Shown in pieces: positions 53,604-62,399 of a stretch of DNA of 64,000 nt (positions within the stretch are counted from its first letter, which is position 1; the number at the start of each line of letters is the position of its first letter). The notes under the pieces were generated by a model, which had not been told where the DNA came from, ran no database searches, and saw only the letters and a program-made list of their open reading frames with translations. This DNA comes from Seminavis robusta. Taxonomy: Eukaryota > Bacillariophyta > Bacillariophyceae > Naviculales > Naviculaceae. The stretch lies in assembly GCA_903772945.1 (NCBI GenBank), contig CAICTM010000196.1, positions 29,757 to 93,756 of the forward strand, in the 5' to 3' direction. Both the position numbers and the translations under genes were made by a program.

Positions 53604-54851
53604 ATGGCAGTCTCCCGGGCAGTTGGTTTCCTACTGCTCCTGGGATGTGCTTTGGTCCTGCTCGACTCTCGCACCATGCAAAGACTGCCATGGTCTTCCC
53701 AGAACATCACAATCACTTCGAATTCGAATGACACGGAACGGCGGCAAGGGACTCCATCATTGCTGCTGGTAGATGACAACCAAACCAAACAACATCCCTC
53801 TTCTACTACGAGTCCATCATCATCATCGTCATCATCATCATCATCACCAGCAGAAGAACCCATGATGAGTGCGGAGGAATTTCGCTCTCTGATCTACTAC
53901 AACTTTTCCTGTCCCTTTGAATGGTCCAAATACTCGTGTGTCCATCAAGGACAAACAGAAAAGGCAGCCGCCTCCCGAGAACTTCTCGTGGAACATCGGC
54001 ACCTCTTTCACGAACTATTCTTTGCTCACTCGTCACCGTTTACTATCTTGCCACCCAACACGCGCATTACACTCACGGGAGATTCCATTGTGCGACAAGT
54101 CTTTATTGGCATGGCCTGTTTTCTCACGACGTTTGCCAACACCATTATTCAACACGCCCATGCGCAATGGCACCCCACGTGGCCGTGTCATGGCACGCAA
54201 CATTGTGTCCATGGTGGTGTCCATTCCGGATTTCCAGTGGCATCCATGCTCTTTAAAAATGGAGCCGAACTGCATTTTGTGCCTCATCACGGATGCACGC
54301 GTCCGCAAGATCAAGAACCCGACATGTACGCTCGCATGTACCAGGAACTGACGACAACCAACAACATTTCCTTTAGCCCAAAGGTAGGATCCGCACTGCC
54401 CACGCGTCTTGGACCCTTTCTTTCTTCGAGCAAGGACATTGTGGTGTCCAATATTGGATTGCATTTCCCACCCGATCAAGCCAAAGCTACGGCACAACTC
54501 TTGGCCAACTGGACCGCGCAACCATTTGCTCCCCAACTCTGGTACGTGGCCACGCCCACACAACACTTTCACACGTCGAATGGACAGTTTGTTCCCGGTC
54601 AAAAGGACGACCACGGCTGTCGGGATGCCGTGCCCAAAAATCCACGCCTTGAAATGGAACGAAAAGTCCTATTGGGCAACACCAATATTCCACTATTTTT
54701 GGAATTTGAGGATCTCGAATGGGGATGGTTTCACGTGGGAAATGGAGATTGTTCTCATTACTGTCAACCGGGTGTGCCAGATCTAGTGGCATTGCGCTTG
54801 TTGCGAGCCTTGGCGGGCTTGGCGGGGGAAACAGTGTCGGATTCATCATAA
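53604..54851 (+). CDS. PC-esterase/TBL-like (GDSL) Golgi membrane protein
   Basis: 415 residues from the ATG at 53604 (MAVSRAVGFLLLLGCALVLL), giving a signal anchor. A Ser run from (TCA)n repeats follows near residue 75. The catalytic pattern is TLTGDSIVRQVFIGM (GDS near 160-162) and, at the C-terminus, GDCSHYCQPGVPDLVALRLL (DxxH near 382-385), the two signatures of the PC-esterase/trichome birefringence-like group. Members O-acetylate or deacetylate polysaccharides or glycoproteins in the Golgi. Several NxT/S sites suggest glycosylation. The acceptor glycan here is unknown. Frame intact, no intron. Confidence 0.83.
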   Translation: MAVSRAVGFLLLLGCALVLLDSRTMQRLPWSSQNITITSNSNDTERRQGTPSLLLVDDNQTKQHPSSTTSPSSSSSSSSSSPAEEPMMSAEEFRSLIYYNFSCPFEWSKYSCVHQGQTEKAAASRELLVEHRHLFHELFFAHSSPFTILPPNTRITLTGDSIVRQVFIGMACFLTTFANTIIQHAHAQWHPTWPCHGTQHCVHGGVHSGFPVASMLFKNGAELHFVPHHGCTRPQDQEPDMYARMYQELTTTNNISFSPKVGSALPTRLGPFLSSSKDIVVSNIGLHFPPDQAKATAQLLANWTAQPFAPQLWYVATPTQHFHTSNGQFVPGQKDDHGCRDAVPKNPRLEMERKVLLGNTNIPLFLEFEDLEWGWFHVGNGDCSHYCQPGVPDLVALRLLRALAGLAGETVSDSS

Positions 54852-55480
54852 GGACGCAAATCTACAGTACTATACCAGTCATGCAGTGTCGCTGCCATGT
54901 CAATCATCAAGACATTGAATGGTTACGGTACGGTGCGGTACAATCAATGAAGCCGAGCTCTTGATCGACGAATCTTCATTCCGTGCCATCTCAATCGCCA
55001 GAATTGAAGCATGGCAGTCCCTCTTGCAGCCGATCCCTTTGCCCCAGAAAGGACTCAACTCAACTCTCAGCTCGATGGATCAAATTGAATTGAATTGAAT
55101 CGAATCGAATCCATCATGCATTGGTCTGCTTGGCGATGGCACCCCCGATGAATTCGGCAGACCACGCATGATAAACGAAATTTTGGATAAGTCTGCAATG
55201 GGTCAACAATCAACCGCCCGAGCATCGCCCGAGCCACTCTGATACACGCCCTACTACGGTACATCGTAGAAATCCCAGGTTTATCAATAAAGGGACATGC
55301 AATATCGTATTCGGTGTTAGCTAGAAGGGCTATGTATACGTAGTCAAATTGGGCCTGCATTGAAACGAAACTGGGAGTCTGTCCATTCAAATTTGAATGC
55401 GGTTGATAGGTAAACGTCCTGCAAACAATGAAACATCACAGTTGAGAAGTGCAGATATTTGGACTCTTCCGATGTCAGCT

Positions 55481-57063
55481 TTATGAAGACAACTCGTGCA
55501 GAGGCTCCGTAGCCTTCCGCTTTCGTGAATCCCGGCGTTCCCGAGGGTGCTTCTGCCGGCTCTGACCGCTGTTTGCAGCTGGCTGTGCTTCTTTTGACGA
55601 CCATACCACCGGCTGTTCGCAGAGTAGCCCATGTTGGAGAATTGTGATTAGCTCCTGTTTGGACCCACCAGGAAAATTGAGGTGGTCTAGTTTCTTCCAG
55701 ATGGTCTCAGGAGAGATCAAATCAACCAGGTGCCCGAGTCTGGTGCCTTCTGCTCCAGCGTTGCCTCGGCCACAAGTATTCAAGAGTGTTTTGTAGTCAA
55801 CGAGTCTCTGTTTGCTGTTGACTTCTTCACCATTCAGGAAAGATTCTTCGTTGATATGATCCTCCATTGCCTGTTTCTTGTTTGCAAAAAATAGAGGTAA
55901 TGTAAGATCCACACAGATCAAAGCCACCTCCAATTGAGTGTTGAGACCAAGTAGCTCTAGCATTTTGTCCTGGTAGATTTCAACTTCTGCTTGATTCTCC
56001 AAGTTCTGCAGTCTCAGCTCAGTCAAAGTATCAGAGTGGTTGGCAGCATCAAGTAATGGCAACAACAGCCCAGCTTCTGCAGTGCCACAATCCACTTGAA
56101 GGGCCTCAGATTCCCCTGTTTCATCAAAGCACAGAGGCATTGGCACAGCTCCTTAGTAGCTTTCCATGGGTTATAAATGCAAATATCCAACCGTACTAGA
56201 TGCTTCATCTGGAACAGGAAGCTGTGGATTGAAAAGTCAGGTTCATGCTCGGTGTCATTGTATTCAATGGAAAATGAGGTGATTGGTGAATTCCATTCAC
56301 TTTCTTCCAAGGCTTTTCTTAGTGGGCCAAGTATTTCCTCTACTGACCCATTGCTCGCAGCTTCCTGAATTGCACCAGCAATGATGTGCACCTTGGTGGT
56401 GATGTTGTTGGCTCGGAACAGCATAGCGAGCAGCTTCGTAAACTCTGATCTGGACAGCTCAGTGCGACACATGAAAAAACAGCCAAGTTTCTCAAGAATC
56501 CTTCCGATTGCTCTCATGGAGCGGTCATCATCCAGAGTTGTCTTCATTTGCTGGCAAAAAGTAGCATCTGTGGGCAAATCCTTGTTGCTCCTCAAATCAA
56601 AAGCTCTATCTTCTTTTGGCATGTTTCGAATGATTGAATCCAGCAGATTCTGAGGGAAAACTGTAGAAAGTAGTACAATGCTCAGTGCACAAAACGCATA
56701 GTTTCCATCTGAGTTCACCAGTCCCTCTGGAAATGTGTGCACAAGGTCCGTAAGGTTCACAACAGCCTCGGCTGCAATCTCACGGCTGGACTGCAGCAAA
56801 GGTATGGCATCCAGGAATCTCTTTGCCACCAATTCGCAGATCCGAGCTTCACTGAGTTCTTTCTTTTTGACAAGAAATTGCAAAACCTCAAGGTTTGCTC
56901 CACAGCTGAAGGCATCCTCAATGACACCATCCGTGAGCGCCAAGGGATGGAGTTCATACACAGCTTCAACAGACGTCAATGAAGCTTGCGAAATCGCCAG
57001 CACATGCAGGTCAGAAAGGTCGCGCAGCTGAAGAGTGTTCCATAGGGCTATGTTGCTTGTCAT
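55481..57063 (-). CDS. LRR/RNI-like intracellular protein, split by a one-base frameshift
   Basis: From the ATG at 57063 (MTSNIALWNTLQLRDLSDLH) the frame gives about 300 residues: VEAVYELHPLALTDGVIEDA, then a helical region, then repeat-like LVRLDICIYNPWKATKELCQ. At LMKQGN near 56,120 the frame is lost at a GGGG run. In the -1 frame it continues ALQVDCGTAEAGLLLPLLDA, TLTELRLQNLENQAEVEIYQ and a tail with LVDYKTLLNTCGRGNAGAEG and IWKKLDHLNF. This order resembles diatom LRR proteins with an LNRAGRG-type tail. One extra G would restore a protein of about 525 residues. Either a pseudogene or a homopolymer error; no membrane segment. Confidence 0.62.
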
Positions 57064-57877
57064 CTTTACTGTGTTGTCTTGAGGCAACTCACAGGAGCAG
57101 AAGAAGACGCGGCTTGGGCTTGTGATGTGATGCGTAAGATGCGGTGAGAGTTACCATCGAGCCATCGAGAGGATTGAAGGGGTGCTGATGGCTGATTTCG
57201 CGCCATTTTCTTCTTCGCGCGTGTCGGTGAGTACCGGTCTGCAATTTTCCTTCCAAGGATTGTTTTACGGAATTATCCGTCAAAATATCACGTTTCAGTT
57301 GTGTTTACACTGATTTATCATTTTTTAAATTATTCAACTCCAAGAACGAGTACTAGCTACCGGTAGCTAGCTAGTAGTCTAGCTAGACCTAGTTTTATGA
57401 AACAAACGTAGTAAACAATTACGCAAACCAGAGTTCAAACCTCAAATCCGTGTTGTTGCCGATGATGCCCGGTGCCACCCGAGGCAATAAGCAATGCTGG
57501 CAGCTCCTCTTCGCCGCAGAGACACATGGAAAAGGGGGCAGCGGGGTACCGGTAGTATCTACTGTACCGAAGCTGGTAAGGCAGAGCTAGCAATGGAGGC
57601 TATCTATTCAAGCAAGTTTTGTCGGCTACCAGGTATGCTTCGATTTTAGAGTTGTTAAGGGGCGCTATGAAGCGTGTGCATGACAGCTGGAACGACCAGC
57701 AAAGGTCCACGTTCGTTGACAGAAGTACAGAAGCCCAACTGGCAACTAATGTGTGCATTTTGTTTGAGACTATTGAGTTGGAACAGAGATGGACCCCCCA
57801 GATCCCGCTTTGCTTGTAATGATGCCTCCACCTGCAAGTGGATGAAAGACAAGGTTTGCTTGTGGGTGCGTCTCTCC

Positions 57878-58225
57878 TCAGTGAAACGTGGCTGATCGCT
57901 TGATTGGCTTTCGTTTGGATTTGCCACTGGACTTCTTGCTTTTGGTGTCACTGGTATTCTTGATGGTCTGAAGGCAGTCGAAGCCACAGTCCAGGTCTGC
58001 TCGCTGACCGCAAGTCTCCAGAAGATTAATGATCTCATGTGGATCCATGCTCTTCCTCAGCATTGTGTTTCCCATAGAATGTCGTCTCTCCTTCTTCTTG
58101 GTGGGGCGACTTGTGTCGGCCGCTGCGCTCGGGAGCCTTGATACCCGACGAGACTTATTGTTGGGGCCATCGATTTCAGATCGGCTTCGGAGAGGCAGTT
58201 TCTTTTTGTGTTCTTGCATAGCCAT
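57878..58225 (-). CDS. small basic protein family, member 5 (divergent)
   Basis: 115 residues from ATG. The N-terminal RLQxRI motif is eroded; instead there is MQEHKKKLPLRSRSEID, then SRRVSRLPS and KKKERRHSMGN (RRxS-type sites). The second motif is clear: SMDPHEIINLLETCGQRADL, then GFDCLQTIKN and a Lys/Arg/Ser-rich end (KSKRKPIKRSATFH). With the others this defines a core of hP-x-[EQ]-I-[IL]-[DN]-LL followed after about 15 residues by F-x-CLQTIK. Function unknown. This is the most diverged copy and shows which positions are constrained. Confidence 0.65.
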   Translation of the reverse strand: MAMQEHKKKLPLRSRSEIDGPNNKSRRVSRLPSAAADTSRPTKKKERRHSMGNTMLRKSMDPHEIINLLETCGQRADLDCGFDCLQTIKNTSDTKSKKSSGKSKRKPIKRSATFH

Positions 58226-58300
58226 GGTGCTGGTTTTGTTGGCGTGAGTTTGTTGGTTAGTGGTGTGGTGGGCTGGCTGATTGCAGATTTAAGTTTCTGG

Positions 58301-58309
58301 AATTGTGAG
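58301..58309 (-). promoter_or_regulatory. shared upstream element (CTCACAATT) of small basic family, member 5
   Basis: CTCACAATT on the coding strand, 76 nt before the ATG; identical core to member 2. Confidence 0.4.
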
Positions 58310-58623
58310 TGTGAAAAGAAATCAGTTTGATACTTTCTTTTTGGTTTCCAATTTATTTCATGTCTTGCCCTTTTCCGTTTCGGTATTGGGAACAACGGCA
58401 TACGGCATAGCAACATCCCAGCACCCAGCACACACGCACACACACATAGCCCACAACAAAACGCACGGGTAGCCCACAGCAAAACCAAAGTAAACTGTGA
58501 ACTTTTACTAGCTAGCTAGTACATCGATCACGGTGGAAGGCTCGGCCCTCGGCCCACGACGGTACTGGCAACTGGCAACTGGCAGACTACTGAAAGGACG
58601 TTGCGTGCCAATGAGTCGTTTAT

Positions 58624-58645
58624 GCAGCTTTTGAAGAAAGCTTCT
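58624..58645 (-). repeat. 22-bp conserved block upstream of member 5
   Basis: GCAGCTTTTGAAGAAAGCTT plus CT on the plus strand, 400 bp upstream of the ATG; matches the blocks near 37.4 and 45.98 kb although the surrounding DNA no longer aligns. Confidence 0.5.
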
Positions 58646-58649
58646 GCCT

Positions 58650-60303
58650 CTAAGTCAACAAAACTGATTTGGACTGTCCAAGAATCCCAAGGAAAGAATT
58701 TATTTATGATTGACTTAGCTATTGACTTTCTCTTGTAGTCTACTTCCCAGAAAATTCAGAGCACTTGGGCAATCTTTTCAGTAGTTTAATTAAACCAAAG
58801 ATGAAGCAAACCAGCAAACCTACAACCAATCATCTTTCTTTTTAAAATCCTGTTTGCTTCAGTTTGGTATGGGCAGCGTAACAGGATATAATGAGTTGAC
58901 TCCAATTGTCCGACTGATAAAACCTGAGTTCTCTCAGACTGGCTTACTAGCTTACTAGAAGCTTTACATGTACTAGAACAGCTCAGTTAGTTCCGGTGTA
59001 CGGTAAACTCGCCAAGTAAGTCTGCCCAAGGCAACCGATAGGCTGTGTGGTACGAGTAGCTGTAAAGGTCGGTGCCACAGTTGCCGCTACAAGATGAGCC
59101 TTCTGTGTTCTGTGGATCTAGCTAGCGAGAGGTAGGTGCAAAGCTGGCAGCAACCTAAAATCGCAGCGACTTCTAGGCTTATAGGCTTATAGGTGAAGCA
59201 GATGCCAGAGGGCTGGACACACCGGTATGAACGTGCAAACTGGTATCAACGAGGACAGCACCAACGAGGACCAAGAGGTACACAGAAACAACTAGCAACT
59301 GACTTTGTAGCTACTACAGTCGTACGATGATGCTGGATCAAGTAGCTACGACCAAAGGATCTAAATCTTTCTACTTCTGGATCCAAGATCAGATTGGGTC
59401 ACAGCATGCCCTACTAGCTAGCTAGTCTAGCTGCCTAGTGTTTGCCCTATCCTCCGATTGGTTATCCTTCACTACCAGGAGAGGATCAGGCACATTCCAG
59501 TGGCCGAAGAGCCAAGTTCCAACGGTAGCTTCTACAAGAATCCATATTTGCCATCCAGCCGGCGATGTAGTTCGGCTAAGTTTCACTGCCATCATGATTG
59601 GATTGCACACTCGTTGCTTGGATGCCTCATGCAGTGCCGGAGCTAGAAGCAACTATCTAGCAACGCAGACAGATCGTGGTGCTCGCTAATGCTACGAGTA
59701 AAACCATCGTACGCGGAAAGAAGGATGCGAGACGAAATTGAAGCTTGTGCCCTGCAATGGTTGAACGGCTTTTGGCTCTTGGCCAAGATCGCCGCATCAG
59801 CCGTCCGTCCATGAGTCACCTCTATCCACCCTACGCAGAATCCCAACTTTGACGACGTGCATCGACGCGATCATTACGGTCATCGTGACTTTGCCCTGCC
59901 AGTCCAGATCGTTGCATTGCTCTCGCTCAGTTCTAAAGGTTAGGTTGTAGCGGTACATGCACGGTACCGTACGGATCGGTTCGATCCCACCACGCACCGC
60001 AAACCGTACCGGCACGCTCAAGCTATGAAAACAGTTCTGGGTGCTGAAACCAAGTCATTTGAAACAGTCCTCACTTTCGAATAGGCTAGGCTCACGTCGT
60101 CTACCGCATCTCTTCTTTCGAGTGAGATTAGCGATTGTTGGTCCTTTCCTTTCCCACATACTTGATCTGGCCTGGCAGACCCAGAAAACAACCCCCGTAA
60201 ATCAACATGATGCTGACGACAACGTTGATCATAGCCAAGACGACCACGTGTTGCCCGGTCGTTCCGAGAATTCTCGGTACTACGGTGGTTTCTCCTTGGC
60301 CAT
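58650..60303. other. intergenic, no supported gene
   Basis: No convincing frame. It contains CTAGCTAGCTAGTCTAGCT near 59,415 and GGTACCGTACGG palindromes near 59,960. Otherwise I see nothing. Confidence 0.45.
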
Positions 60304-61842
60304 TCAAACAGCAGCAGTCACTGTATCCATTACCTGAGCAAAGAACGCTCCCAGAGCATTGTACCAAGAGCTCTTTAGGTGCATATTGTCCCGATGTGGG
60401 TATCGTTTGGACGCCGCAAACACATCCACAATCGTCATTCGATGCTTGGGTAGGATTTTGCTGTTCTGCACCAAATCTTCTGTCGCTCGATTCCACGCTC
60501 GCGTTCGTTCGACTGTATTCTTGGAATGATACAATGAATTAGATGTATCATTTTTCTGGAGTGGTGCCGTATTGTGCAGCAAAATGACATGAGAGCAGAC
60601 CGGAAATAATGTTTTGTTGTCCAATGCAGTGTCAGCCTTCTTTTGTTTGTCATCCAGAAACCCAGGAATCAAAAGCAGAGACAAGAACCATTCGGCATTG
60701 ACCAGAAACGTTTTCAACGCAATGTTGGGAATGCCCATGTCATGAGAACCCAACGAGATAATACAAACGGGAGGGCCTCCAAACGTTTCCCTGATCCATG
60801 GATCGGCCATGTAATGGTCTTGCAAAAAGGCCACCAAATTCTCTTGGGATGTCCCGTACTTGTGCGTCTGAACTTCCACATCTCGTGCAAAATCAATCGA
60901 GAAAAAACCTCCATAATATAATAGTTGTTTGTTGTTCTCGTTCTGCGTCCAAAGCAGATTGTTATTGTTGTTATTGTTATTATTGCATTGTGAGGTTGGC
61001 ACGTACTGTCGTCGCTGACACAAGACAAACTCGGAAAAGATTCGACTGACATCTTGACAATTGGGATGATTTCGGGCCCATATAGGACCTTCCCCTAATG
61101 TATAATTGGGAGGGTTCCACTGGTCGGAGTGAAGTGGTGGGTACATGTACGCTTGGTTCAAATGACACCGTTGATGCGTTCGATTATGGCACATTAGGAC
61201 GGATGGACAATAATAATGGGCTTGTATTTGTTTGGCCGTCGAGAGCTTTTTCTTGAGTGTTGTGGATCGCAAAAAGAGATTCCCCATGGTGGAGCCTCCA
61301 ATCAGTATCCAGCGGCGGGGTGTAGTAGTAGTGGTACTAGTAGCTGGATCATAATCAACGCTGGACGCTCGAATCCGTTCTTGCAACAATTTGGTACAAG
61401 TCGAATCACGATAGGCTGCGCCTTGCTTGTTGAATGGGTCTGTCTTGGAGGGAGCCCATGTGCAGGAAGCCACGTGTTGTGGTTGTTGGTTGCCAACGGC
61501 AAGCTTTTTCTGTAGTGGCAGGGAACTGTCCTCGTTTGTTGGCAGGGAACTTTCAGACGCTGCGATGCTTTCCTTATTGACAGCATCCTTGACAGAATCT
61601 TCACTGGAAGAATTCTTGTAGACATCAATGGTTCGTAAGTCTGGACATGTGGGGACTACTGGTACTTTCACAACATAGACCACCACTAGCAAGACTACCA
61701 TTATAATCAAGAGACTGCGAAACTTGTCCGGATGGAGGTTGCCAGAGCTCTTGACGCCATTGCGCTTCGGAAAAACATCTTCTTCTTCTTCTTTGCAGTA
61801 GTTGCCGCGAACAGAACGGTGATACGAGACAGGTGGGTCCAT
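60304..61842 (-). CDS. SGNH-hydrolase-like type II membrane protein
   Basis: 512 residues from ATG. An acidic cytosolic start, a membrane anchor (SLLIIMVVLLVVVYVVKV), a Ser-rich stalk, then an SGNH-like fold: RRWILIGGSTMGNLFLRS (block I, near 181; GGS in place of GDS), VCIISLGSHDMG (block III-like, near 364; GSHD instead of GxND), and RYPHRDNMHLKSSWYN (block V DxxH, near 484). Cys-rich segments and several NxT/S sites fit a Golgi or surface protein. An Asn run (about 60,960-60,985) is a coding microsatellite. Family members act as acyl esterases or O-acetyltransferases, but the altered block I leaves activity uncertain. Confidence 0.72.
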   Translation of the reverse strand: MDPPVSYHRSVRGNYCKEEEEDVFPKRNGVKSSGNLHPDKFRSLLIIMVVLLVVVYVVKVPVVPTCPDLRTIDVYKNSSSEDSVKDAVNKESIAASESSLPTNEDSSLPLQKKLAVGNQQPQHVASCTWAPSKTDPFNKQGAAYRDSTCTKLLQERIRASSVDYDPATSTTTTTPRRWILIGGSTMGNLFLRSTTLKKKLSTAKQIQAHYYCPSVLMCHNRTHQRCHLNQAYMYPPLHSDQWNPPNYTLGEGPIWARNHPNCQDVSRIFSEFVLCQRRQYVPTSQCNNNNNNNNNLLWTQNENNKQLLYYGGFFSIDFARDVEVQTHKYGTSQENLVAFLQDHYMADPWIRETFGGPPVCIISLGSHDMGIPNIALKTFLVNAEWFLSLLLIPGFLDDKQKKADTALDNKTLFPVCSHVILLHNTAPLQKNDTSNSLYHSKNTVERTRAWNRATEDLVQNSKILPKHRMTIVDVFAASKRYPHRDNMHLKSSWYNALGAFFAQVMDTVTAAV

Positions 61843-62399
61843 TCTTTGAATTCTGATGCCGTAGCTATCTTTCTTGTCTCATGTCCTCAGGCACTCTTGC
61901 CTCTTGGTTGCCTCTTGCAACAGATACGGGTATCTTGTTGTGCAAGCAAACAAGCATCGAAATGTTGAAAAGGTGTGAACTTGAACGCACAATTTCTCTA
62001 ATTTAATCAATATCCTTCCAGCTCTACTGTCTAGTAGACTGGCTATTCGTTCGTTTTCTCTTTCTCTCTCGTTCAGATTGTGAGCTCTACAACTGAGCTC
62101 CGATATGCATACATATACCAGGATCTTTCGATCCTCTGCTTCTCGCAGTTTCATCTACAGATAGATCTCGTCGATCTATCTTCCTGAAGTGCATGGTTGG
62201 CCCTGGAGGGCTTTCCACTTTACTAAACCTATGGACTTTCATCCGTCCATTCATTTTTTCCATCCCGTCGCTCCTGCATTCATCTCTTCGACCTACTCTT
62301 CCTAACCTTTGTATTGCATCATCTAGACGACCATTGTCCTCGTTCCTCGTACACCTGGCCATCTGATGATGATCGGATAACCATCTGATTTGAGTCACA
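61843..62399. other. gap between the SGNH gene and the copia remnant
   Basis: No supported gene. It may contain the 3' untranslated part or LTR of the degenerate copia element, but no TG...CA terminal repeat could be fixed. Confidence 0.35.
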
